64,000 bases of DNA from Parvularcula sp038749595 (GTDB lineage Bacteria > Pseudomonadota > Alphaproteobacteria > Caulobacterales > Parvularculaceae). Of the stretch, positions 8,290 to 16,743 are shown piece after piece. The DNA lies in the NCBI GenBank assembly GCA_038749595.1, contig JBCDHW010000004.1:186001-250000 (forward strand), written 5' to 3'. Both the position numbers and the translations under genes were made by a program. How positions within the stretch are numbered: the stretch's first letter is position 1; every line of letters starts with the position of its first letter. The notes under the pieces are model-generated. The model worked only from the letters and a program-made list of their open reading frames with translations, did not search any database and was not told the origin of the DNA.

Positions 8290-9181
8290 TCTCGGATCTT
8301 TGGCGATTGGCTTCGCCCCCCTCCTCGCACTCTCCGCTTTGTTCGCTTTCCGGGCGGACATCTTGCTTCCCCAACAGGTCGAAGAGGTGGACCCGATCTA
8401 CTACCCGGCCGTGGCCGTGGTGTTCGTCTCCACCACCAGCGCCGAGCGGGAAGTCTCGTTCGACGCCAGCGTTGAGGCAGACCGCCGGGTCGCTCTTCGC
8501 GCCGACGAGCGGTCCCGCGTTGTCGCGGTGCCGACCAAGGTTGGCCGCGAAGTGAGCGCGGGTGATCCCCTCTGCCGGATCACCCCCACCGGCGGTACGC
8601 CGCTGGTTCTCTTTAGCCCGATCGACGGCGTGGTGAGCTCGGTCAATGCCGGACCGGGCACCGTGCTCGAGGCTGGCCAACCGTGCGTCACGATCCTCGA
8701 CCCGAGCTCGTTGATCGCCCGCGGCGCCATGAGCCCGCACCAAGCCAAGGTCATTGTTCCTGGTGATCCCGTTAACGTGACAACCGCATCCGGATCCGCA
8801 CAGAGCGCTGTCCGCGTCATTTATCCCGACACGGATAATAACCCTGAGAACACTCTTCCTTTCGAAGTCGGGCTTTCCGGTGTGCCAGGGGCAGCCGAAG
8901 GCCAAGCCGCAAAAATTACAGTGTCTACGGAGCAAATTCTACCGATGCTCGTTCCTTTCCGCTCCCTCACCTTGGTGCAAGGATCAGGGATGTCCGTGCG
9001 GATCGTCACGGGCCGCGGGCCGACAGGGCGGATCACAACTCTGCCGGTGACGATCGTCGCCACCACGCGCGATGGCTTCTATGTGGACGGCTTGCCCACC
9101 GAGGCCCGCCTGGTGGTCAACGACGACCGGTACACCATACCCGATGACGGCGAGATGGTCCGTATCGGGCAAGTCGGCTAG
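8243..9181 (+). CDS. HlyD/RND-type periplasmic adaptor-like protein
   Basis: A 312-residue protein with an N-terminal membrane anchor (LGSLAIGFAPLLALSALFAF). A barrel-sandwich/lipoyl-like half-motif follows: ASVEADRRVALRADERSRVVAV and VGREVSAGDPLCRI, with the second half LFSPIDGVVSSVNAGPGTVLEAGQP. This is the layout of the membrane-fusion proteins that bridge inner-membrane RND transporters to outer-membrane channels. The alpha-hairpin usually found between the lipoyl halves is short or absent. No RND pump or outer-membrane factor is adjacent, so it is an orphan adaptor whose only partner in sight is the overlapping DUF2147 gene. Substrate unknown. Confidence 0.75.
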   Translation: MELVATRLEVPRKTVNLGSLAIGFAPLLALSALFAFRADILLPQQVEEVDPIYYPAVAVVFVSTTSAEREVSFDASVEADRRVALRADERSRVVAVPTKVGREVSAGDPLCRITPTGGTPLVLFSPIDGVVSSVNAGPGTVLEAGQPCVTILDPSSLIARGAMSPHQAKVIVPGDPVNVTTASGSAQSAVRVIYPDTDNNPENTLPFEVGLSGVPGAAEGQAAKITVSTEQILPMLVPFRSLTLVQGSGMSVRIVTGRGPTGRITTLPVTIVATTRDGFYVDGLPTEARLVVNDDRYTIPDDGEMVRIGQVG

Positions 9182-9196
9182 CGCGAGAGATCGCGC
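9181..9196. terminator. Small hairpin between convergent genes
   Basis: GCGCGA–GAGA–TCGCGC forms a 6-bp stem exactly filling the gap between the stops of the adaptor gene and the thiolase gene. There is no T-run, so it is only a weak candidate for a bidirectional transcription stop. Confidence 0.3.
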
Positions 9197-10396
9197 TTAG
9201 AGGACCTCGAAGATCCCAGCTGCGCCCTGGCCGCCGCCGACGCACATGGTGCAGCAGACATACTTCGCGCCGATGCGCTTGCCCGCGATCAGCGCATGCA
9301 TGACCATCCGTGCACCGCTCATCCCATAAGGGTGCCCCACCGAAATCGCGCCGCCGTCCACGTTGAGCCGGTCATAGGGGATCCCCAGCTTATCCGCCGA
9401 CGCAATCACCTGGCAGGCAAACGCTTCGTTCAGCTCCCAAAGGCCGATATCGTCCATCTTGACGCCCGTGCGCTCCAGCGCTTTCGGCACCGCGTAAATC
9501 GGGCCGATGCCCATCTCCGACGGGTCGGTCCCGGCGACGGCCATCCCGACATAGCGGCCGAGCGGCGTCACGCCTGCCTTCGACGCGGCGCTTTCTTCCA
9601 TCAAGGTCACCGCAGCCGCACCATCAGACAACTGGCTCGCGTTGCCCGCCGTGATAAACTTGCCTTCAGCCACGCGTTGACCATTGGAGAACACAGGCTT
9701 GAGCCCCTGAAGGCCCTCGAGAGTCGTTTCCGGCCGGGTGCCCTCATCCTTCTCGAGAGTCACCTCGTGCTGGCTGACTTCGCCCGTTTCTTTGTTCTTC
9801 CGTGCCATGACACTCGGCATAGGGACGATTTCCGCGTCATAGTGGCCAGCTTGCTGCGCCTCGTGGGTGCGCTTCTGGCTTTCCAGCGCGTATTCATCCT
9901 GGCGCTCGCGGCTAACCTCGTATTTATCCGCTACGATCTCCGCCGTTTCGATCATCGTCATATACGTGGCTGGGATCTCCTTCATCAGGTGATCGTTGGG
10001 AAAGATGATCTGGGCGTCGCCCGTTTGGTTGGTGGAGATACTCTCCACGCCGCCCGCAACCACAGTGGTCATGTTGTCGACGATGATCTGCTTCGCCGCG
10101 GTGGCGATCGCCATCATGCCCGACGCACACTGACGGTCTATCGTCGTACCCGGTACACCAAACCCGAGCCCAGCCCGCAGCGCCGCTTGGCGGCCAAGGT
10201 TCATCCCGCCCGTGCGCAGCTGCAGCGCCTCGCCCATCACGCAGTCATCCACCGTGGACGGATCAACCCCCGCCCGCTCAACAGCGTGCTTCACAGCATG
10301 CCCAGCGAGCTCCACCGCCCCCGTCTGATTAAACGCCCCGCGATAAGCCTTCCCAATCGGCGTCCGCGCCGCGCTGACAATCACTGCATTTTTCAT
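9197..10396 (-). CDS. Acetyl-CoA C-acyltransferase (thiolase)
   Basis: A 399-residue thiolase that cleaves 3-ketoacyl-CoA, or condenses acetyl-CoA in reverse. The nucleophilic Cys lies in DRQCASGMMA (about residue 89). The NEAFA motif, GHPYGMSGAR with the catalytic His, and the C-terminal CVGGGQGAAG with the second catalytic Cys are all intact. The ATG at 10396 has an AGGAGG-type ribosome site. Upstream on the same strand are two acyl-CoA dehydrogenases, which argues for a degradative beta-oxidation role, comparable to the pimeloyl-CoA (pim) gene set. A palindromic element separates it from the next gene. Chain-length preference cannot be read from the sequence. Confidence 0.92.
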   Translation of the reverse strand: MKNAVIVSAARTPIGKAYRGAFNQTGAVELAGHAVKHAVERAGVDPSTVDDCVMGEALQLRTGGMNLGRQAALRAGLGFGVPGTTIDRQCASGMMAIATAAKQIIVDNMTTVVAGGVESISTNQTGDAQIIFPNDHLMKEIPATYMTMIETAEIVADKYEVSRERQDEYALESQKRTHEAQQAGHYDAEIVPMPSVMARKNKETGEVSQHEVTLEKDEGTRPETTLEGLQGLKPVFSNGQRVAEGKFITAGNASQLSDGAAAVTLMEESAASKAGVTPLGRYVGMAVAGTDPSEMGIGPIYAVPKALERTGVKMDDIGLWELNEAFACQVIASADKLGIPYDRLNVDGGAISVGHPYGMSGARMVMHALIAGKRIGAKYVCCTMCVGGGQGAAGIFEVL

Positions 10397-10426
10397 GGTG
10401 TTTCCTCCTAATACTCTTCTCTTACT

Positions 10427-10521
10427 CGTCTTCCCGGACTTGATCCGGGATCCATCGATCATTGATGGCGTGCATGAGCCTTCCCTCGGGTGATGGATCC
10501 CGGATCAAGTCCGGGAAGACG
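10427..10521. repeat. Palindromic repeat element, copy 1 (perfect 30-bp inverted repeat)
   Basis: Bases 10427–10456 are the exact reverse complement of 10492–10521, 30 of 30, around a 35-base centre. The arm contains the core CCCGGACTTGATCCGGGA, itself partly palindromic. It sits between two co-directional genes and could fold into a very stable hairpin. A diverged copy occurs at 59061–59197. This core is familiar as a dispersed intergenic repeat in several alphaproteobacterial genomes (established knowledge, not tested here). Confidence 0.9.
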
Positions 10522-10526
10522 GGTCA

Positions 10527-11660
10527 TTAGTACCCCATCACCTCAGCCAGCCTATTCATGTGGTAGTCACCGTCGCCGAAGAGTTCTCCGGCGACGCGGA
10601 TGCGCTTCATGAAGAAGCCCACGTCGTACTCGTCGGTCATGCCGATGCCGCCGTGCATCTGGACGGCTTCTTGGCTGGCGAGACGCGCCACTTGGCTTAC
10701 TTTCGCTTTGGCCAGGCTGACCGTGGTGCCGGCGCCCTCAAGGTTGGTGTCGAGTTCATCGAGTGCTTGGTGCGCGACGGCCTTCGCCATCTCAAGCTCT
10801 GTGTACAGATGAGCAGCGCGGTGCTGGAGCGCTTGGAAGCGGCCGATCTCCGTCCCGAACTGTTTGCGCTGTTTGAGGTAGTCGAGGGTCATGTCAAACG
10901 CCGCCTCAGCTGAGCCGACCATCTCTGACGCAAGGCCTGCCCGGCCAGCATTCAGGATCACCTCAAGCGCGCCGAGGCCACCGTCGACCTGGCCAAGCAC
11001 GGCGTCGCCATCAACCTCGACACCGTCGAGTTTGATCCGGGCGAAACCGCGGCTGTCGACCGTCTTCATACGGTCTTTCTCAGCCTTCGACGCATCAACG
11101 AGGAAAAGGGTCACCCCCTCTTTATCCGTATCCGCGCCAGCCGTGCGCGCCGCCACGATGAGCTGGTCCGCCGCAAACCCCTCAGCCACGAAGGTCTTCT
11201 CGCCAGACAGCTTGAAGCCATTGCCGGACCGCTCGGCCTTCATGGCCACCTGGTGGGGGGTGTGCTTCTTGTTCTCGTCCGAAGCGATCGCGAAGACCGT
11301 CTGACCCGCCGCGATCTTCGGCAGATGCACCGCCCGCTGATCATCCGAGCCAAACTTGGCGAGCGCGGTGGCGGCCATCATCGACGTCGCAATATAGGGG
11401 CTCGCCGCCAGCGTCCGGCCGAGCTCCTGGGCAATCACCCCAGCGCCGACATAGCCAAAGCCCGAGCCGCCATGGTCCTCACCAACCAAGACGCCGGTCA
11501 GACCAAGTTCCGCCATCTGCGCCCAGAGGTCCCGGTGAAACCCGTCAGCCACATCCTCATCGCGCAAGCGGCGCAGCTCGGTCAGCGGGCTCTTCTCTTC
11601 GGCAAAGCCGCGGGCGGTCTCTTGGAGCATCTGCTGCTCTTCGCTCAGGACCAGGGGCAT
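10527..11660 (-). CDS. Acyl-CoA dehydrogenase, PimD-like small subunit
   Basis: A 377-residue flavoprotein of the acyl-CoA dehydrogenase family. It shows the N-terminal helical domain (LSEEQQMLQETARGFAEE), the C-terminal YLKQRKQFGTEIGRFQALQH helix and QMHGGIGMTDEYDVG. At the position where single-subunit enzymes carry the catalytic Glu (usually YEGTSQ) this protein has FGDGDYH. It therefore resembles the small or non-catalytic subunit of heteromeric enzymes such as PimC/PimD. The other dehydrogenase at 13838–15025 retains the EGGTSEIQ motif and is the natural partner. The ATG at 11660 is preferred although the frame is open further upstream. Confidence 0.88.
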   Translation of the reverse strand: MPLVLSEEQQMLQETARGFAEEKSPLTELRRLRDEDVADGFHRDLWAQMAELGLTGVLVGEDHGGSGFGYVGAGVIAQELGRTLAASPYIATSMMAATALAKFGSDDQRAVHLPKIAAGQTVFAIASDENKKHTPHQVAMKAERSGNGFKLSGEKTFVAEGFAADQLIVAARTAGADTDKEGVTLFLVDASKAEKDRMKTVDSRGFARIKLDGVEVDGDAVLGQVDGGLGALEVILNAGRAGLASEMVGSAEAAFDMTLDYLKQRKQFGTEIGRFQALQHRAAHLYTELEMAKAVAHQALDELDTNLEGAGTTVSLAKAKVSQVARLASQEAVQMHGGIGMTDEYDVGFFMKRIRVAGELFGDGDYHMNRLAEVMGY

Positions 11661-11757
11661 GGCGTTTCTCCCTATTGTTGCGATGCTTCCTGCCTGACCG
11701 CGCGCGAGAAGGGAACCCGGCTTGCGCGGCGCCGCGGTATCGGCTTTCTCGGGCGTG

Positions 11758-12102
11758 ATGCGCAAGCGAAGACGATACGGCCGGGTCACCGCCCCCCTGG
11801 CGAGCACGGCGGAGGAGGTGCCCGCGGGCCCCTACCCCTGGGTGGTCTATGTGCTGACCGACGCGGCGCAGCAGCACTTCTCGATCTCCCTCGCCAAGGA
11901 TGCGGGTGCGAGGGCCCTGCGCCACCGGCTGTGCGCCAACCTCAAGCGACGGACGCCGTACCTCGTCTTGACCGAAGCCTTTGCCGATCGCCACACTGCG
12001 GTCGCGCGCATGATGCGCCTCCGCCGATGGCATACCGCGGCGCTGCGTACACTGATCGATGAGAAGAACCCAACGTGGGACGACCTGGCGGCCGAGGAAT
12101 GA
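11758..12102 (+). CDS. Degenerate GIY-YIG domain protein
   Basis: A protein of about 114 residues whose core follows the YhbQ-type GIY-YIG layout. It has a first strand WVVYVLTD, a second strand FSISLAKD where active enzymes have YIG, and the C-terminal block WHTAALRTLIDEKNPTWDDL, equivalent to the family's KWRRAWK…NPEWRDL. The YIG triplet and the metal-binding Glu (REK position, here ARMMRLRRW) are both lost, so nuclease activity is unlikely. It ends with an ATGA overlap onto the flavoprotein gene, indicating co-translation. The start is uncertain: GTG 11755, ATG 11758 and TTG 11722 are all in frame. The fold assignment is my reading and needs a profile search. Confidence 0.6.
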   Translation: MRKRRRYGRVTAPLASTAEEVPAGPYPWVVYVLTDAAQQHFSISLAKDAGARALRHRLCANLKRRTPYLVLTEAFADRHTAVARMMRLRRWHTAALRTLIDEKNPTWDDLAAEE

Positions 12103-13274
12103 GCCAAACGGTCGCCATTGTCGGCGGAGGCCCAGCGGGGCTGATGGCCGCCGACGCCGCCAGTGCCCTTGGCGCCAAAGTGACCATCTACGACCAGATG
12201 CCCTCCCTCGCGCGCAAATTCCTGATGGCGGGGAAGAGCGGCCTCAACATTACGCATACGGAGGAGAAGGCACGTTTCCTCGCTCGCTACGGTGACGACC
12301 CAAGGGTGAAGGCCATCGTCGACGCGTTCGACGCTGACGCCGTTCGGGCGTTCATGGCGGAGCTGGGGATCGCTGAGCATATCGGCTCCACTGGCCGGGT
12401 GTTCCCGGTGATGATGAAGGCCTCGCCCCTCCTCCGTGCCTGGCTCAAGCGGCTTGGTGAGCGCCGCGTGGAGGTGCGGACAAAGCACCGCTTGGCAGGT
12501 TGGAACGGAGCAACGAGCCTGACGTTTCAGACGCCTGAGGGCGAGGTGACGGTCGCAGCCGACGCTATCGTCTTCGCTTGCGGCGGAGGGTCATGGCGAC
12601 GGCTCGGCAGCGATGGTCTTTGGACGGAGCAGTTCGCAAAGGCTGGCATCACACCCCTCCCCTTCGCCGCGTCCAATGTGGGCCTTCGCGCCGATTGGTC
12701 GGAGATTCTGAAAGAGCGCTTCGCGGGGGCGCCTCTGAAAAACGTGCGGTTCATCGCGCCCGACGGCACCGCGTCCCGAGGCGAAGCGGTGATCACTGAG
12801 CGGGGCCTCGAAAGCGGCGGGATCTATCCCCTCGCGAAGCGATTCGAGGATGGCGGCACCCTCACAATCGACCTCAAGCCCGACACGCGCATCGAACAGC
12901 TCACCGCCCGGCTCGCCAAGCAAAAGCCGGGGCAGTCACTCTCCAACCGCCTGCGCAAGGGCGCGCAGCTCGAAGGGGTCAAGGCCGCCCTCTTCCGCGA
13001 AGGACCCACTCACTCCGACACGACATCGCCTGAAGCCATCGCTACACGGATCAAAGCGCTCCCTATACAGATCACCGGAACAGTCCCCCTCGACGAAGCC
13101 ATCTCCACCCGAGGCGGCGTCCCCTGGTCCGCCCTCGATGAGCGCCTGATGCTCAAGGACGCACCAAGCGCCTACTGCGCCGGAGAAATGATCGACTGGG
13201 ATGCCCCCACCGGAGGCTACCTCCTCACCGCCTGCCTAGCGACGGGCTGGCTGGCGGGGAAGACCGCTGCTTAA
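12099..13274 (+). CDS. HI0933/BaiN-like NAD(P)/FAD-dependent oxidoreductase
   Basis: A 391-residue flavoprotein. The N-terminal Rossmann motif VAIVGGGPAGLMAA (residues 4–17) is followed by MAGKSGLNITH, typical of the HI0933 family. Further on are STGRVFPVMMKA, an IVFACGGGSWRRLGSDG second nucleotide motif and the C-terminal FAD block AGEMIDWDAPTGGYLLTACLATG. These proteins form a group of predicted oxidoreductases with poorly defined substrates. Its ATG overlaps the stop of the degenerate GIY-YIG gene by the ATGA arrangement. The pair interrupts an otherwise minus-strand acyl-CoA gene region, consistent with a later insertion. Confidence 0.88.
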   Translation: MSQTVAIVGGGPAGLMAADAASALGAKVTIYDQMPSLARKFLMAGKSGLNITHTEEKARFLARYGDDPRVKAIVDAFDADAVRAFMAELGIAEHIGSTGRVFPVMMKASPLLRAWLKRLGERRVEVRTKHRLAGWNGATSLTFQTPEGEVTVAADAIVFACGGGSWRRLGSDGLWTEQFAKAGITPLPFAASNVGLRADWSEILKERFAGAPLKNVRFIAPDGTASRGEAVITERGLESGGIYPLAKRFEDGGTLTIDLKPDTRIEQLTARLAKQKPGQSLSNRLRKGAQLEGVKAALFREGPTHSDTTSPEAIATRIKALPIQITGTVPLDEAISTRGGVPWSALDERLMLKDAPSAYCAGEMIDWDAPTGGYLLTACLATGWLAGKTAA

Positions 13275-13295
13275 AAACTCTAGCGAACCGTGCCG

Positions 13296-13832
13296 TCAAG
13301 TCCTTTGCAAAACCATGACTTGGTCGTCCGCGTACCCACCAAAGCTGTCATAACGAAAACCTGTGAGAGACCCGACGAGGTCCACGGGAATATCGGAGAA
13401 ATGATCAACGGAAAGGGGGTCGTCTTCATTCTCATTGGCTTGTCGTTTCGCCGCAACCTCCCGCAACTCTTGGAGCACAGCGGGAGGTGTCCCTTGAACA
13501 TCCAGATGCTCGAGTGCGATCTGGGCGTCGTGCGCCACGGACCAAAGCTCTACGCCACCACGAAAGCTGGCCGCATAGAAGCTCATGGTTGTTTCGAGAG
13601 CTGAGCACCAAATCACGTCGGGCCCCCAACTCTCTTCCAAAAAACATCCTCCCTCGCCGAAGAACAGCGGATCTCTCGCAAAAACGAGGTAGCCGCCTGA
13701 GACGAGCGGAACGCCCGCAATCTCTTCGTCCAGCAGTGATCCGCTCGCTGCTTTCTCCTCGAGGCGAAGGTTTTTGAGGACGGCGTCTTTGTTCGCGCTA
13801 CGGAACGCGGCGTAGCTGACGCAAAAGCCCAC
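13296..13832 (-). CDS. Hypothetical protein behind the acyl-CoA dehydrogenase
   Basis: An open frame of 178 residues from a GTG at 13832, 5 bases after the stop of the upstream dehydrogenase gene. The frame continues upstream inside that gene, so the real start is uncertain and no Shine–Dalgarno is visible. It contains a plausible folded-protein composition: LVSGGYLVFARDPLFFGEGG, a WGPDVIWCSALETTMSFYAASF segment and an acidic C-terminal region. There is no signal peptide, no membrane segment and no recognised domain. The same-strand placement suggests co-transcription with the dehydrogenase, but no function can be proposed. Confidence 0.5.
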   Translation of the reverse strand: MGFCVSYAAFRSANKDAVLKNLRLEEKAASGSLLDEEIAGVPLVSGGYLVFARDPLFFGEGGCFLEESWGPDVIWCSALETTMSFYAASFRGGVELWSVAHDAQIALEHLDVQGTPPAVLQELREVAAKRQANENEDDPLSVDHFSDIPVDLVGSLTGFRYDSFGGYADDQVMVLQRT

Positions 13833-13837
13833 TTTGC

Positions 13838-15025
13838 TTAGGTCGGCAGCTCCAAAATCCGCTTGCTGATGATATTCAGCTGGATCTCCGAGGTGCCGCC
13901 CTCGATCGAGTTGGCTTTTGTGCGGAGCCAGGAGCGGGCGCGGTCGCCGTCGTCGTTGCGATCGGTCTCCCACTCAAGTTCGTCGGAGCCGCCGATATCC
14001 ATCATCAGCTCGTAGCGGCGCTTGTTCAGCTCGGTGCCGTAGTACTTGAGCGCCGAGGACACCGCGCCGAGGCTTTCGCCAGCTTCCGAGCGGTCTTTGA
14101 TCGATTTCATCAGCGTCAGGAACGACCAGCCGTCAAGGTCGGCTTGAGCAGCACGGGCACGGAGCATCGGGTCTTCCACCCGGCCCTTTTCGTCCGTACC
14201 CATCTCTTGCGCCGCAATTTGGCCAACGAACCGCGTCGCCGCGCCGCCAAACATGCCTGAGATCATCTCCCGCTCGTGGGTAAGAAGGTAGGTCGCCACG
14301 CGCCAGCCCTCGCCGATCTCGCCGACAATCTCATCGCCGTCCTTCGGCACCTTCACATCGTCGAGGAACGTCTCGCAGAACGGCGAGCGTCCCGAGATCA
14401 GCTTGATCGGCTTGGTCGAAACACCCTCACTCTCCATCGAGAACAGCATGAAGGTAATGCCCTGATGCTTTGGCCCAGAATTGTCCGTACGCGTCAGGCA
14501 AAAGATCCAGTCGGCTTGATCCGCATACGACGTCCACACCTTTTGCCCGTTGACCAGCCAATGGTCGCCCTTGTCCTCAGCCTTGGTCTTCAGCGAGGCG
14601 AGGTCAGAGCCCGAGCCTGGCTCCGAATAGCCCTGACACCAGCGTTCTTCGCCGCGCGCGATGGGCTTCAAGAACCGCTCTTTTTGCTCATGCGTCCCAA
14701 ATTTCAAAAGTGCCGGCCCAAGCATCGAGATGCCAAAGTTCTCATGCGGAGGAAACGCCTTAATGCGCTTCATCTCCTCACGGAGGATCTCGTTCTCATC
14801 CTTCGAGAGGCCCCCGCCGCCATACTTTTTCGGCCAAGTGGGCACGGTCCAGCCTTTGTCGGCCATCCGGTCGAGCCACAGCTTCTGGTCAGGATTCTCG
14901 AAGACCCACTTCTTGCCGCCCCAACAGGCCTTGGCGGGCGTGTAGTCGCCGCGCATGCTCTCAGGGCAATTCTCTTCAAGCCAGGCACGGGTCTCCTGGC
15001 GGAACGTGTCGAGAGCTTCGGTCAT
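13838..15025 (-). CDS. Acyl-CoA dehydrogenase, PimC-like large subunit
   Basis: A 395-residue FAD enzyme of the acyl-CoA dehydrogenase family. It has the FAD/substrate block CQGYSEPGSGSDLASLKTKA, the WTSYADQADWIFCLTRTD strand and the C-terminal helix with KANSIEGGTSEIQLNIISK. The Glu of EGGTSEIQ is the expected catalytic base. An insertion near residues 30–45 (CWGGKKWVFENPDQK) is typical of large-subunit types. Its likely partner is the dehydrogenase at 10527, which lacks this Glu. With the nearby thiolase these form a beta-oxidation-like set for an unidentified acyl or dicarboxyl substrate. Confidence 0.9.
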   Translation of the reverse strand: MTEALDTFRQETRAWLEENCPESMRGDYTPAKACWGGKKWVFENPDQKLWLDRMADKGWTVPTWPKKYGGGGLSKDENEILREEMKRIKAFPPHENFGISMLGPALLKFGTHEQKERFLKPIARGEERWCQGYSEPGSGSDLASLKTKAEDKGDHWLVNGQKVWTSYADQADWIFCLTRTDNSGPKHQGITFMLFSMESEGVSTKPIKLISGRSPFCETFLDDVKVPKDGDEIVGEIGEGWRVATYLLTHEREMISGMFGGAATRFVGQIAAQEMGTDEKGRVEDPMLRARAAQADLDGWSFLTLMKSIKDRSEAGESLGAVSSALKYYGTELNKRRYELMMDIGGSDELEWETDRNDDGDRARSWLRTKANSIEGGTSEIQLNIISKRILELPT

Positions 15026-15096
15026 AGGGGCCTCCGGTACGCGAGCTTTTCTTGAGATAAAGCACGCGCCGAAGCGCTTGGCTATGCGGCGGAGCG

Positions 15097-15615
15097 CTAC
15101 TCGCCGAAGGCTGAACGTAAGGCCGCGAGCTGCCCAGCCGCGTCATCGCCCAAATTGCGCTGCTCTTCTTCGGTGAAGAGCTCGTGGTCGAGCCGCGCGA
15201 TCCGCGCGAACAGCGTGTCCGTCTCCTGCACCAAGTTAAGCATCCGCTCGGGCAGCCCATTGGTCACACTGCGCGCCAACGCACCGCCTTCAGGTTCGCC
15301 GATGCGGTATTTTTCACCGCCCGCCTCACTCGGGGTCATTTCGCCATCGCGCACGGCCCTCAGGACGAGCAGCCACGACGCAATCTGCATCAACCGGGTG
15401 GTCAGCCGCATCGACAGGCCAGCATAGGCGAGGGCCGCATCGCGGGGCAGCGTCCGGGCCTGATTTTTGCCGTCCTCGTCGAGATAAAGCGCTGTTTCTT
15501 CGACCAATTCCATGCCGGACGCGAAGAGGTTATTGAACACTTTCGAGCCCACGAACGCGGAGACCCCGGAAAGACCGCTCACGTCGGTCGCATTGTGCAG
15601 AGTGTTGTTGCTCAC
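15097..15615 (-). CDS. DUF1465 family protein
   Basis: A 172-residue soluble protein. The central block GMELVEETALYLDEDGKNQ, then LAYAGLSMRLTTRLMQIASWLLVLRAV, is the recognisable core of the alphaproteobacterial DUF1465 family. The C-terminal part is helical and charged (LVQETDTLFARIARLDHELF). It is predicted to be almost entirely alpha-helical, with no signal sequence. Function is unknown. It stands 71 bases upstream of nothing on its own strand except the acyl-CoA dehydrogenase gene, and does not appear tightly coupled to either neighbour. Confidence 0.75.
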   Translation of the reverse strand: MSNNTLHNATDVSGLSGVSAFVGSKVFNNLFASGMELVEETALYLDEDGKNQARTLPRDAALAYAGLSMRLTTRLMQIASWLLVLRAVRDGEMTPSEAGGEKYRIGEPEGGALARSVTNGLPERMLNLVQETDTLFARIARLDHELFTEEEQRNLGDDAAGQLAALRSAFGE

Positions 15616-15750
15616 GGAGTGTCCCTTTGTGCCGGACGCCTGTTACCTCTCCTTTCGCCAGAGAGGCCAGAGCGTTTTTCTAATGTTTGGCTCAGGGGAG
15701 CAACAACCGCGCCACTGCAGCCGCTTCGCCGCAGGGTGGTGTTCGTGGAC

Positions 15751-16743
15751 TTATTCAGGCGCGCGATAAACGCGGACGCGACTTCGAGACGTTTCAACGA
15801 TTTCCGAAACGGGGGCGCCATTCCCCGTGCCGTAGTGGCGGACGGGCCGGGTGGTTCCGGGCCTGGTCCCTTCGACCAGAAGCCGCTGCACGCTGGGATC
15901 CTGGAGGCCCTCAGGAGTTGTGTAGAGATACCGCGCTTGGGACAGAGGATAGCGCCCGAGACCAAGGGTGGTCTGGTTTGGGACGACGCCGCCCAGCGCC
16001 AGGGCACGGAGGCCAGGCTGGGTGTTGAACTGCTGCCAACCGACAATCCCGATCGCACCCCGCGAACGCGCAAGGACACCGGCGAGGTTCGCTCCCGTAC
16101 CGTCGATCTCGAGCCACACTTCGTCGCCGCGGGGCAGGGTGGCGCGCACAAACGCTGCCGGATCCCGGCGCTCGAGCTCTGCGAGACAGTCGATCTGGCG
16201 CGCGCCTTCGATAAGCGCGCGGTCGATGAATTGCTGCCGCGCCCGTTCCCCCGGTCCGGGACCAAAGATACGAATGGGGCGATCGGGCAGCCCAGTGCGG
16301 ACATCGGACCAACGTGTGTGAGGGTTCGGCACCAGGGTGCAGGCATCATCCTCCGGGATGAGCAGCGCCGAAGCCAAGAACAGCTCGCGCAGGTCGAGCC
16401 CGAAGCCCAACCCTTCCATCCCTTCCATGTCGTCCGCGACGTTGCCCGCCTGGGCGAGGATCAGAGCCTCAATGCCGAGGGGAATCTCCGAAATCCGGCC
16501 AACACCGCGGCTCAGGCACGCCCCCAGCTCCGCTTCAGTGATCCGCCGCCCCGTCTCCACCATGGTCACCGACGCATCGCTGCAAAGGTCAGCGATCAAC
16601 GGATCCACACCGCCCGCTTGAACGCGCAAACCATCACCAGTTCCCCCAGCGAGCATGGCGTCGATGGCATAGGGGTCCGCGTCGTTGGCTTCAGGCTGAG
16701 CCCCCCAGAGCGCCAATCCCAGGATTGCAGCGATCAACGTCAT
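15751..16743 (-). CDS. PstS-like periplasmic substrate-binding protein
   Basis: A 330-residue protein with a signal peptide (MTLIAAILGLALWGAQPEA, residues 1–19). The mature part resembles the phosphate-type binding fold. It has an early GGTGDGLRVQ segment, DLCSDASVTMVETGRRITEAEL, RPIRIFGPGPGERARQQFID and a GAIGIVGWQQF strand, followed by YPLSQARYLYTTPEGLQ, the last being typical of PstS-like proteins. No permease or ATPase genes are adjacent, so it is an orphan binding protein that may serve an ABC system encoded elsewhere or act as a sensor. The ATG at 16743 is chosen to begin the signal peptide. Confidence 0.75.
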   Translation of the reverse strand: MTLIAAILGLALWGAQPEANDADPYAIDAMLAGGTGDGLRVQAGGVDPLIADLCSDASVTMVETGRRITEAELGACLSRGVGRISEIPLGIEALILAQAGNVADDMEGMEGLGFGLDLRELFLASALLIPEDDACTLVPNPHTRWSDVRTGLPDRPIRIFGPGPGERARQQFIDRALIEGARQIDCLAELERRDPAAFVRATLPRGDEVWLEIDGTGANLAGVLARSRGAIGIVGWQQFNTQPGLRALALGGVVPNQTTLGLGRYPLSQARYLYTTPEGLQDPSVQRLLVEGTRPGTTRPVRHYGTGNGAPVSEIVETSRSRVRVYRAPE

